This document shows, one piece after another, positions 33,424-41,863 of a stretch of 64,000 nt of DNA. A model generated the notes under the pieces. That model searched no databases, was not told the DNA's origin, and saw only the letters and a program-made list of their open reading frames with translations. A program made the position numbers and the translations under genes. The stretch is from W0P28-013 sp963659365 (GTDB lineage: Bacteria > Bacteroidota > Bacteroidia > Bacteroidales > Paludibacteraceae). Each line of letters starts with the position of its first letter. Position 1 is the first letter of the stretch. Where the stretch lies: NCBI GenBank assembly GCA_963659365.1, contig CAVKTI010000003.1, forward strand, positions 1 to 64,000, in the 5' to 3' direction.

Positions 33424-36400
33424 ATGAAAAAATTCAACGAATACAACCATTTCGACCTGTCCGAAATCAACAAGGAGATGCTGGCACAATGGGAGGCGCA
33501 GGGGCTTTTCCACCGCAGCATCGACGAACGCGAGGGTTGCCCCACATTCATCTTCTACGAAGGACCGCCATCAGCCAATGGCATGCCGGGCATTCACCAT
33601 GTGATGGCGCGCACCATCAAAGACACTTTTTGCCGCTACAAAACGATGCGCGGTTTCCAAGTGCGCCGCAAAGCGGGCTGGGACACACACGGTCTGCCCG
33701 TGGAACTTGGCGTGGAAAAGATGCTCGGCATCACCAAAGAGGATATCGGCAAAAAAATCAGTGTGGACGAATACAACGCCGCCTGCCGCCGCGAAGTGAT
33801 GAAATACACCAAAGAGTGGACGGCACTCACCCAGAAAATGGGCTATTGGGTCGATTTGGACAATCCGTACATTACCTACGACAACAAATACATCGAAACG
33901 CTTTGGTGGCTGCTTCAGCAACTCTACAACAAGGGGCTGCTCTACAAAGGCTACACCATTCAGCCCTATTCGCCAGCCGCTGGCACAGGCCTCTCGAGCC
34001 ACGAACTGAACCAACCGGGCTGCTACCGCGATGTGAAAGATACGACCTGCACGGCGCAGTTCAAAATCAAAAATTGCGCACTAAAAATCGATAGCAATCT
34101 GCCGCTCTACGCCCTTGCGTGGACCACTACGCCGTGGACACTGCCCTCGAACACCGCCCTGTGCGTGGGACCAAATATCGACTATGTGGCGGTTTCAGGC
34201 GAAAATCCTTACACAAAGCGGGCGGCGGTATATCTGCTGGCCGAAGCGCGTTTGGCGGCCTATGCCAAGGAGTTTGGCGAACACCCCGAAGTGCTGTGGC
34301 GCGGCAAAGGCACCGATTTGGTCGGTATCGCGTACGAACAACTCATTCCGTGGGCGAATCCAGGCGAGGGCGCATTCCGCTTCATCACGGGCGACTATGT
34401 TACCACCGACGACGGCACAGGCATTGTGCATATTGCGCCCACATTTGGCGCCGACGACGCTTTTGTGGCCAAAAAAACGGGCGTGCCAGCCTTGACTTTC
34501 ACCACCAAAAACGGCGAAACGCGCCCCATGGTCGATATGACAGGCAAATTCTTCTTGCTGGACGATTTGGATGCCGATTTCGTGAAACGACAGATAAATG
34601 TCGATTTGTACAAAGAGTTTGCGGGTCGATTTGTGAAAAATGCCTACGACCCCAACCTCACCGACAAGGACGAAACGCTCGACATTGCGCTCTGCCTAAT
34701 GCTGAAACAGCAGGGATTGGCGTTCCGTATCGAGAAACATCTGCACAACTATCCACACTGTTGGCGCACCGACAAACCAGTGATTTACTATCCGCTCGAC
34801 AGTTGGTTCGTCAAAACTACCGCCGTGAAAGACGAGATGATTGCGCTGAATGCGACCATCAACTGGAAGCCCGAATCGACTGGCTCGGGGCGTTTTGGCA
34901 AGTGGCTCGAAAACTTGAACGACTGGAACCTCTCGCGCTCGCGCTACTGGGGCACACCGCTGCCCATTTGGCGCACCGACGACGGTCGCGAAGAGATATG
35001 TATTGGCTCGATAGAAGAACTATTCGCAGAAATTGACAAGTCGATTGCGGCGGGATTTATGCACGAAAATCCGTGGCCAAATTTCCGCGTAGGCGATTAC
35101 AGCAAAGCCAATTACGACCCGAAAAATATCGACTTGCACCGCCCCTACATCGACAGCGTGGTGCTGGTGTCGCCGTCGGGCAAGCCCATGCGCCGCGAAC
35201 CCGACCTGATAGATGTTTGGTTCGACAGCGGCTCAATGCCCTACGCACAAATTCACTATCCGTTCGAACAGACCCCCAACCCCCAAGGGGGCTTTAAGGA
35301 GGCAGATTTTGAAAAAAACAACAAATTGGAGGGGTCTATGTTCCCTGCCGATTTCATCTCCGAAGGGGTCGATCAGACGCGCGGCTGGTTCTTTACCCTC
35401 CACGCCATCGCCACAATGGTGTTCCACTCGGTGGCGTTCAAAAATGTGATTTCAAACGGCTTGGTGCTCGACAAAAACGGCAACAAAATGTCGAAACGCC
35501 TTGGCAATGCCGTCGATCCCTTCTCGACAATCGAAAAATATGGCTCCGACCCGCTGCGCTGGTATATGATGACCAATTCGTCGCCGTGGGACAACCTGAA
35601 ATTCGATGCTGAGGGTGTGGAAGAGGTGCGCCGCAAATTCTTCGGCACGCTCTACAACACCTACTCGTTTTTTGCGCTCTATGCCAATGTCGATGGCTTC
35701 ACAGGCGACGAAAAGGCGGTGCCGCTGGCGGAGCGTCCCGAAATCGATCGCTGGATTCTATCGCTGCTCAACACGCTGACCAACGAGGTTACAGCGCACT
35801 ACGAAAACTACGAACCGACACGCGCTGGACGCGCCATCAGCGATTTTGTGCAAGAAAATCTGTCGAACTGGTATGTGCGCCTCAACCGCAAGCGTTTTTG
35901 GGGCGGCACTATGGACGCCGACAAACTGGCGGCCTACCAAACGCTCTACGAATGTCTGGTTACGGTGAGCCAACTGATGGCACCGATTGCGCCGTTCTAT
36001 GCCGACCGCCTCTACCGCGACCTGACAGGCAACGACAGCGTGCATCTGTCGCTATTCCCCACGGCGCAGCCCGACCGCGAAGACAAACATCTCGAGGCGT
36101 GTATGCGTTTGGCGCAGCAAGCCACATCGATGATTCTTGCACTGCGCAAAAAAGCGAACAAAAAAGTGCGCCAGCCGCTGCAAAAAGCCGTTATTCCTGT
36201 GGTCGATGCCACTGCCAAAGAGGAACTGCTCTATGTGGCCGATTTGGTCAAAACCGAAGTCAATGTGAAAGAGTTGCAGGTGGTGCTGGCCGACGAGTCG
36301 GACATTCGCCTTGTGAAGCGCGTGAAACCCAATTTCAAAACGCTGGGCAAACGCTACGGCAAACAGATGAAAGAGATTGCCGCCGCCATTGGTGCGCTGG

Positions 36401-36834
36401 CGCAAGAGCAGATTGCCGCCCTCGAACGCGTGGGCAGTCTAGCACTGCCGCTGCCCAGTGGCGATGTGCTGCTTGAACTGGCCGATGTAGAGATTGCTAC
36501 CGAAGATATGCCCGGCTGGCTCGTGGCCAACGAAGGCGCGCTCACCGTGGCACTCGACATCGAGGTGTCGGACGAACTGCAGCAAGAGGGACTGGCGCGC
36601 GAACTGGTGAACCGTATCCAAAATCTGCGCAAAGCCAACGGCTACGAAATTACCGACAAAATAACCGTTCAGGTCGAACATTGCCCCGAAATGGACGATG
36701 CGGTGGCGAATTTCAGCGACTACATCGCCTCGCAAGTGCTGGCTACATCGCTCACGCTCGCCGACCATCTCGACCACCCAACCGAACTCGATTTCGAAGA
36801 GTTTGTGGTGAAAATCGACCTGCAAAAAGTGTAA
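33424..36834 (+). CDS. ileS: Isoleucine--tRNA ligase, with repeat-encoded insertion
   Basis: A 1136-residue class I aminoacyl-tRNA synthetase. It charges tRNA-Ile and edits Val through a CP1 domain (WTTTPWTLPSNTA). The HIGH-equivalent GIHH is at 56-59 and KMSKR at 688-692. The C-terminus has the anticodon domain and an extension without obvious zinc cysteines, as in the eukaryote-like Bacteroidetes enzyme. Between HYPFE and MFPADFISEGVDQTRGW, where the family has only a few residues, about 20 extra residues (TPNPQGGFKEADFEKNN...) are encoded by a palindromic repeat at 35270-35337. The reading frame stays open, so the enzyme is probably functional. Confidence 0.96.
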   Translation: MKKFNEYNHFDLSEINKEMLAQWEAQGLFHRSIDEREGCPTFIFYEGPPSANGMPGIHHVMARTIKDTFCRYKTMRGFQVRRKAGWDTHGLPVELGVEKMLGITKEDIGKKISVDEYNAACRREVMKYTKEWTALTQKMGYWVDLDNPYITYDNKYIETLWWLLQQLYNKGLLYKGYTIQPYSPAAGTGLSSHELNQPGCYRDVKDTTCTAQFKIKNCALKIDSNLPLYALAWTTTPWTLPSNTALCVGPNIDYVAVSGENPYTKRAAVYLLAEARLAAYAKEFGEHPEVLWRGKGTDLVGIAYEQLIPWANPGEGAFRFITGDYVTTDDGTGIVHIAPTFGADDAFVAKKTGVPALTFTTKNGETRPMVDMTGKFFLLDDLDADFVKRQINVDLYKEFAGRFVKNAYDPNLTDKDETLDIALCLMLKQQGLAFRIEKHLHNYPHCWRTDKPVIYYPLDSWFVKTTAVKDEMIALNATINWKPESTGSGRFGKWLENLNDWNLSRSRYWGTPLPIWRTDDGREEICIGSIEELFAEIDKSIAAGFMHENPWPNFRVGDYSKANYDPKNIDLHRPYIDSVVLVSPSGKPMRREPDLIDVWFDSGSMPYAQIHYPFEQTPNPQGGFKEADFEKNNKLEGSMFPADFISEGVDQTRGWFFTLHAIATMVFHSVAFKNVISNGLVLDKNGNKMSKRLGNAVDPFSTIEKYGSDPLRWYMMTNSSPWDNLKFDAEGVEEVRRKFFGTLYNTYSFFALYANVDGFTGDEKAVPLAERPEIDRWILSLLNTLTNEVTAHYENYEPTRAGRAISDFVQENLSNWYVRLNRKRFWGGTMDADKLAAYQTLYECLVTVSQLMAPIAPFYADRLYRDLTGNDSVHLSLFPTAQPDREDKHLEACMRLAQQATSMILALRKKANKKVRQPLQKAVIPVVDATAKEELLYVADLVKTEVNVKELQVVLADESDIRLVKRVKPNFKTLGKRYGKQMKEIAAAIGALAQEQIAALERVGSLALPLPSGDVLLELADVEIATEDMPGWLVANEGALTVALDIEVSDELQQEGLARELVNRIQNLRKANGYEITDKITVQVEHCPEMDDAVANFSDYIASQVLATSLTLADHLDHPTELDFEEFVVKIDLQKV
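35270..35337 (+). repeat. Palindrome-ended repeat element inserted in frame within ileS
   Basis: The element starts AGACCCCCAACCCCCAAGGG and ends GGAGGGGTCT, so its ends are inverted repeats. The CCCCCAAGGGGG core matches intergenic elements at 56717-56745, 58074-58100 and 52810-52840. It adds a multiple of three to the frame and encodes a hydrophilic loop. Confidence 0.75.
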
Positions 36835-36840
36835 AACGCT

Positions 36841-37317
36841 ATGAAAAAACTGCTCTATTTTCTTCTCGCGACGCTGCTCTTGGCTGGCTGTGCCAATCCG
36901 CGCGCCATCGACAGCAGCCAACTCGAAGGTCGCTACAGTGTCGATTTGCAGTCGTTTGTGCGCAGTGCGTTCGACGATTCCGACGACACCGACCTAATCG
37001 GACGCAGTGCTATTTCGCTGATAACCAACGCGTTGGAACTCAATGTCAATTTCTACGGAAATGGCAAAGGGGTGCTCGAAGTGGACGGCTGGGGCATCGG
37101 TTTTGTGGAAAAATATCTCAATTCCGACCTCGACAAAGTGAACGAGTTTGCCTACCGCATCGACAATGATTCGGTACTGATGGTGAAAAACCAAGAACAC
37201 GATTTCGAGCGCGTGGGCGTGCTGCGCAAACTGGCCGACAACTACGACTATCTGCAACTTGTCGATGACGACGGCTATACCATCAACCTGATAAAAACTG
37301 CCGACAGTGAAAAGTGA
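36841..37317 (+). CDS. Putative lipoprotein, unknown function
   Basis: A 158-residue protein with a lipoprotein signal (AGC, Cys17). The remainder is acidic and beta-rich (LEGRYSVDLQSF, LNVNFYGNGKGVLEVDGWG, YRIDNDSVLMV), resembling small lipocalin-like Bacteroidetes lipoproteins, but I assign no family. It lies 6 bases after ileS and overlaps the start of the acyltransferase gene by 11 bases, which indicates translational coupling. Confidence 0.75.
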   Translation: MKKLLYFLLATLLLAGCANPRAIDSSQLEGRYSVDLQSFVRSAFDDSDDTDLIGRSAISLITNALELNVNFYGNGKGVLEVDGWGIGFVEKYLNSDLDKVNEFAYRIDNDSVLMVKNQEHDFERVGVLRKLADNYDYLQLVDDDGYTINLIKTADSEK

Positions 37318-38452
37318 TTTTGACGATATTCGCCCCTACAACGCCGACGAATTGTCGGCTGCATTTGCACGCGTGTCGGCCGACCAACGCTTTCGGAGCG
37401 CATTGGCAACGGTCATTCCAGAAGCACAAATCGACACGCTATTAGCAAAAATTGGACAGACAACATCGGCTACCGAATTCCAAAAAGTGTTTGTGAAACC
37501 GCTGCTCAGCCAGTTGATAGCCAGCCGCACCGACGGCCTCACCTACGACGGCCTCGAGCAGTCCGACACGCCATCGCTCTTTGTGTCGAACCACCGCGAC
37601 ATCGTCATCGACCCCGCTTTTCTCGACTATACGCAGTTTCTCGCAGGCAACGATTCGGTCGAAATCGGCATTGGCGACAATCTGCTCTCGCTGCCGTGGG
37701 TGCGCGAGGCGGTGCGTATCAACAAATGTTTCGTGGTGCGGCGTGGACTGCCACGCGGCGAACAGGTGGCGGCACTCAAACAGTTGTCGGCCTATATTCG
37801 CTACGCCATCTGCCACAAACGCACCAGCGTGTGGATAGCGCAACGCGAAGGGCGCGCCAAGGACAGCAACGACCGCACGCAAGAGAGCATTCTCAAAATG
37901 TTTTCGCTCAGCGGCAATGGAACATTCATCGACAATCTGAAGGCACTGAACATTCGCCCTGTGAGCATTTCGTACGAGTTCGATCCGTGCGACTATCTGA
38001 AAGCCAAGGAGTTGCAACAACGCCGCGACGATGCCGCATTTGCCAAATCGGCACAAGACGACATCGACAGCATGCGCATGGGAATCACGGGGCGCAAAGG
38101 ACGCGTGCATTACGCCTACACGCCCATCATCAACGCCGAACTCGATGCGCTGGCGACGGCTACAACCGACCGCAAAGAGCAGGTGGCGGCGGTGGCGGCA
38201 CTCATCGACCACCGCATACATTTCAACTATGTGATTTACCCGATAAACCGCGTGGCTTACGACCTGCTGACTGGCGAAAATCGGTTTGCAAACGCCTATT
38301 CCGATGCCGAAAAAGCCGTTGCAACCGCCTATCTCGATGGGCAGTTGGCAAAAATCGACTTGCCCAACAGGGACGAAGCATTTTTGCGGACAAAACTGCT
38401 CGAAATGTACGCCAATCCGCTGAAAAATTGGCTCGCAGCGCATAATCTTTAA
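37307..38452 (+). CDS. 1-acylglycerol-3-phosphate O-acyltransferase-like (PlsC family)
   Basis: A 381-residue acyltransferase. The catalytic HX4D motif is NHRDIVID (H96, D101). The second block, VWIAQREGRAKDSND, corresponds to the family EG(T/G)RS motif. The protein is longer than a typical PlsC; the extra C-terminal half (KRKEQVAAVAALIDH region) is conserved in Bacteroidetes glycerol acyltransferases. It probably acylates a phospholipid or lipid precursor at the inner membrane. Start is GTG at 37307, inside the end of the lipoprotein gene. It is followed by a membrane flippase-like gene. Confidence 0.85.
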   Translation: MKSDFDDIRPYNADELSAAFARVSADQRFRSALATVIPEAQIDTLLAKIGQTTSATEFQKVFVKPLLSQLIASRTDGLTYDGLEQSDTPSLFVSNHRDIVIDPAFLDYTQFLAGNDSVEIGIGDNLLSLPWVREAVRINKCFVVRRGLPRGEQVAALKQLSAYIRYAICHKRTSVWIAQREGRAKDSNDRTQESILKMFSLSGNGTFIDNLKALNIRPVSISYEFDPCDYLKAKELQQRRDDAAFAKSAQDDIDSMRMGITGRKGRVHYAYTPIINAELDALATATTDRKEQVAAVAALIDHRIHFNYVIYPINRVAYDLLTGENRFANAYSDAEKAVATAYLDGQLAKIDLPNRDEAFLRTKLLEMYANPLKNWLAAHNL

Positions 38453-38460
38453 CCGCTTTT

Positions 38461-39423
38461 GTGAAAATTTCGGCGCAAAATATCTTCACGGCCTTCAAAT
38501 GGCTGATTTTGGTGTCGGCCTACGCATTTTTGGCCTACAAATTGGTCGTGTTCGATGGCTATGCCGATTTGGCGGCGCATTTTGCGCAGGCTGGTGCGGC
38601 GCAATACCTCTTTTTGCTGACTGTTTTTCTGCTTTTGCCGCTCAATCTGGCACTCGAAGCCGCCAAGTGGCGCTGCTTGCTGTCGGGGTTGCAGCCTGTG
38701 TCGTTTCGCTTTGCGCTGAAATCGGTTCTTGTCGGGCAGACGGGCGCATTTTTCACGCCAAATCGTTTGGGCGATTTTCCAACGCGTGCGCTGCTGTTGC
38801 GCAGCGAAAATGTTGTCCCTGCGGTGGCTTTGGGCTGCGTGGGCAGTGCGGCACAAACGGCAGCCATCACGCTTTTTGGCGCAGTGGCGGCGGCGTTTTA
38901 TGTGGTGTTGGCGCAACCCGATTTTGTATTGTCGGCGTCGCGTGTGTCGCTCTGGCTATTTGTGGCGGTGGTGGCGGCAGTAGTTGCTTTTGCGGCGATT
39001 TCGCTGGCGTGTTACGGTCGTTTTGCGGCGCGTTTGCAGCGGTGCAGCAACCGTTGGGCGCACCTGCTCGGCGACGGCTTGGCGCACCTCTCGTTGCGCA
39101 ATGTGTGGGCGGTGTTTGCGCTGTCGGCGGCGCGGTTTGCGGTCTTTTCTACGCAACTCTACGCCATGTTGCTCTTTATGGATGTCGCTATTGTGCCGCT
39201 GGAGGCGTTGGTGGCGATTCCTACCGTCTATCTTTTGGTAACTTACACGCCATCGTTCGCCTTTAGCGAAGCGGTTGTGCGCGGTTCATACGCCATTTTG
39301 GTGCTGTCGGCGTTCTCTTCCAACGAGGCGGGAATGGCGTTTGCAAGTGTGCTGCTTTGGGCGGTCAATTACTGCCTACCGATGTTGGTCGGCTCGTTCC
39401 TTTTTCGGCGCAATAAGGCCTGA
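38461..39423 (+). CDS. LPG-synthase-TM/UPF0104-family flippase-like membrane protein
   Basis: A 320-residue integral membrane protein with about eight hydrophobic segments and the family signatures LEAAKWRCLL and GQTGAFFTPNRLGDFP. These match the transmembrane domain of lysylphosphatidylglycerol synthases, found alone as UPF0104. It probably handles lipid or lipid-linked substrates across the inner membrane. GTG start at 38461, 8 bases after the acyltransferase. Its 3' end overlaps the convergent CPBP protease gene by 55 bases. Confidence 0.85.
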   Translation: MKISAQNIFTAFKWLILVSAYAFLAYKLVVFDGYADLAAHFAQAGAAQYLFLLTVFLLLPLNLALEAAKWRCLLSGLQPVSFRFALKSVLVGQTGAFFTPNRLGDFPTRALLLRSENVVPAVALGCVGSAAQTAAITLFGAVAAAFYVVLAQPDFVLSASRVSLWLFVAVVAAVVAFAAISLACYGRFAARLQRCSNRWAHLLGDGLAHLSLRNVWAVFALSAARFAVFSTQLYAMLLFMDVAIVPLEALVAIPTVYLLVTYTPSFAFSEAVVRGSYAILVLSAFSSNEAGMAFASVLLWAVNYCLPMLVGSFLFRRNKA

Positions 39424-40217
39424 ATGCTCCACACCAAACCGCACGCCACGGCCAAACTCACTGCACCCAGCCACCAAGTTGCGCCTGTGCCAATGGCATC
39501 GATGTCGAAAGGCAAATCGGCTTTGAACAGAACAACGGTGAGCGCATTGTTTACGAAATGCGCCACTACACTCGGCCAAATCGAGCCTGTCAGCCAAAAC
39601 AGATAACCCAACGCCGCACCGAGCAGCATACGCGGCACAAATCCGTAGAATTGCAGATGCACTGCGCTGAAAATGGCGGCCGTGAGCCAAATGGCGGCGT
39701 GGGCGTTCATCGCTTGTGCCAGCGTTTTTTGCAGCGCACCCCGAAAAAAGAGTTCTTCGGCAATGGCAGGCGCAACCGCCATCGCCAACAGATTGACTGC
39801 CAAATCGCCGAAATGGTCAGTTTGGAGCAGTTGCTCCGTCAGTGCGCCTGTGGCGGCCTCCATCTGGCGCATCCACTGCTCGATGCCGCTCATAAAGTGT
39901 GGCAGCGCAAGCATATCGTTCAGCCATTTGGTGAGATTGACGGCTGGCAGTGCGCACGGCATCAATGCAATGATTATCAGCCACATACGCCAATCGTTGC
40001 ACAGCGGAGCGTGCGTTTTTTCGTTGTAAATATGGCAAAAAAGTAGGGCAGGCAGCCCAAATGTCAGCACGGTTTGCAGCAAAAGCAGCCAGCGTTGTGC
40101 GTTGGTGCTTACTGCGCCGCACCACAGTTGAACGCAGCCGCTGACAAACAGCCCGACCAGCGCAAAAAACGCCAGCCACGCCACTCTGACGGTTACAGAC
40201 GATAATCTTTCGGTCAA
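39369..40217 (-). CDS. CPBP/CAAX-type intramembrane metalloprotease
   Basis: A 282-residue multi-pass membrane protein. The Abi/CPBP motifs are EELFFRG (EExxxR), then FSAVHLQF with conserved His, and HFVNNAL. These form a membrane-embedded glutamate/histidine protease site. It is the last gene of the rsfS-ftsH-cdsA-psd run, 12 bases after psd. Substrate unknown; family members process prenylated proteins or act in bacteriocin immunity. Confidence 0.9.
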   Translation of the reverse strand: MTERLSSVTVRVAWLAFFALVGLFVSGCVQLWCGAVSTNAQRWLLLLQTVLTFGLPALLFCHIYNEKTHAPLCNDWRMWLIIIALMPCALPAVNLTKWLNDMLALPHFMSGIEQWMRQMEAATGALTEQLLQTDHFGDLAVNLLAMAVAPAIAEELFFRGALQKTLAQAMNAHAAIWLTAAIFSAVHLQFYGFVPRMLLGAALGYLFWLTGSIWPSVVAHFVNNALTVVLFKADLPFDIDAIGTGATWWLGAVSLAVACGLVWSIQALLRRKRNEPTNIGRQ

Positions 40218-40229
40218 AACAGCGGCAGT

Positions 40230-40931
40230 TTATTCGGGCAAACGGGCAATGACGGTCTCGTTGCCGCGCGTTTTTTCGCCAAGACTGACAAAAATTTCGG
40301 AGCCTTCGGGCAGAAACAGATCCACGCGCGAACCAAATTTGATGAATCCCAAATGTTCGTTCACATGGCACGCGTGATTGGGCGCGCAGTAGGTAACGAT
40401 GCGCCGTGCCAATGCGCCAGCAATTTGCCGCACCAGCACTCGTTGCTTCGATTCCGTTTCGATAAGCACCGACGAACGCTCGTTTTCGCTGCTCGATTTG
40501 GGCAGATAAGCCGCCATGTGTCGGCCGCTGTGGTGCTTCACATAGGTTACCATGCCGTCGATGGGCACCCAGTTGGCATGCACGCTAAACACCGACATAA
40601 AAATCGACACTTGTATGCGCCGCTCGCCGCCGAAACATTCGTACTCTTCGGTCGGTTCAATCACCACCACGCGCCCATCGGCAGGTGCCACTACCAAATT
40701 GGCATCTTCGACAAACACCTCGCGGCTCGGATTGCGAAAAAAGTACGAAAAAAACGAAAATACCAGCACCGAAAGCACCAAATTGATGACAAATAGCGGC
40801 TCGGTAGGCGACTGAAAATAAGAAACAATGTTCAGCGCTACCAGCAACAGCAGCAGCGTGAGCAGAATGGCGTAGCCCTCTTTGTGTATTTTCAGACGGC
40901 GAAAGCGAATGCGTTTTCCTTTTGTTCTCAT
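40230..40931 (-). CDS. psd: Phosphatidylserine decarboxylase (short, archaeal-type)
   Basis: A 233-residue proenzyme that makes phosphatidylethanolamine. One or two N-terminal membrane segments (about 20-60) precede the conserved VVAPADGRVVVIE, ISIFMSVFSVHANW and IKFGSRVDLFLPEG. The self-cleavage site is the serine of FGSR; Bacteroidetes short Psd proteins have this instead of LGST. The serine becomes the pyruvoyl group. It lies 6 bases after cdsA, forming a phospholipid-synthesis pair. Confidence 0.93.
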   Translation of the reverse strand: MRTKGKRIRFRRLKIHKEGYAILLTLLLLLVALNIVSYFQSPTEPLFVINLVLSVLVFSFFSYFFRNPSREVFVEDANLVVAPADGRVVVIEPTEEYECFGGERRIQVSIFMSVFSVHANWVPIDGMVTYVKHHSGRHMAAYLPKSSSENERSSVLIETESKQRVLVRQIAGALARRIVTYCAPNHACHVNEHLGFIKFGSRVDLFLPEGSEIFVSLGEKTRGNETVIARLPE

Positions 40932-40937
40932 GGCCGA

Positions 40938-41801
40938 TTACAGAAACATTAAGTAGATATAGATGATTGGCCCAGCCAGCAGCAGACTGTCGAAACGGTC
41001 GAGAATGCCGCCGTGTCCGGGAATGATATTGCCAGAATCTTTTTTGCCAACAGCGCGTTTGAGCAGACTCTCCATCAGGTCGCCGAGCGTGCCAAACACC
41101 ACCACCAAACCTGCGAATACCAACCATTTCCAAAGATTAAAACCCACTTCGTGCGCAAAATGGAAGTAGTTGAGCAGAAATCCAGCAAGCAGCGCAAACG
41201 CCGCTCCGCCCACGAATCCTTCCCACGATTTGTGTGGCGAAATGTGTTTCAGCAAGTGGTGCCGACCGATGGCACTGCCCACGAGATAGGCAAAAGTGTC
41301 GTTTGTCCAGATGATGATGAAAATGGCCAACAGCAGCAGCGGATGCCAGTCGTTGTGCCAGCCGAGAATGCCGTAGAGCGTTGCAAATGGCAGTGCCACA
41401 AACACTTGTCCAAGCACAAAATAGGCCAAATTGTGGAGCGGACGCTCGCGGTGGCGAAACAGTTCCGACACCAGCACACCGACAACCATCAGCACATACG
41501 GCGCAAAAAAGACAAGCGCATTTTGTGGCTGTTTGCATTCGAGTGCCTTGCAAAGGTCTTCGGAAAATGCGTAGAAAAATGCGCCCACTTGCAGCAGCAG
41601 ATTTGCCGCAATGGCCACCGCACTTCGCACCTCGATGCGGCGGTAGGCGTGCGTGATGTGGTGAAACTCCTTCAGTCCGAGCGACGAAACGATGATGCCC
41701 AAGCCCAAGAAAGTCCACTCACTAACAAGGATTGCAGCGATAAGCACCGCCACCAAAATCGCCCCCGAAATGGTGCGTGTCAGAATTTTTTTGAATGCCA
41801 T
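40938..41801 (-). CDS. cdsA: Phosphatidate cytidylyltransferase
   Basis: A 287-residue membrane enzyme that makes CDP-diacylglycerol from phosphatidic acid and CTP. About seven or eight membrane segments. The C-terminal signature LLKRAVGKKDSG then PGHGGILDR matches the family pattern S-x-x-KR-x4-KD...HGG-x-xDR. It follows ftsH in the conserved Bacteroidetes order rsfS-ftsH-cdsA. The 62-bp gap upstream consists of AATTTCAGATTTCAGAATTTC words. Confidence 0.95.
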   Translation of the reverse strand: MAFKKILTRTISGAILVAVLIAAILVSEWTFLGLGIIVSSLGLKEFHHITHAYRRIEVRSAVAIAANLLLQVGAFFYAFSEDLCKALECKQPQNALVFFAPYVLMVVGVLVSELFRHRERPLHNLAYFVLGQVFVALPFATLYGILGWHNDWHPLLLLAIFIIIWTNDTFAYLVGSAIGRHHLLKHISPHKSWEGFVGGAAFALLAGFLLNYFHFAHEVGFNLWKWLVFAGLVVVFGTLGDLMESLLKRAVGKKDSGNIIPGHGGILDRFDSLLLAGPIIYIYLMFL

Positions 41802-41863
41802 TATTGAATTTCAGATTTCAGAATTTCAAATTTCAGATTGCGCTTCGCGCAGGTTTTGGGTTT

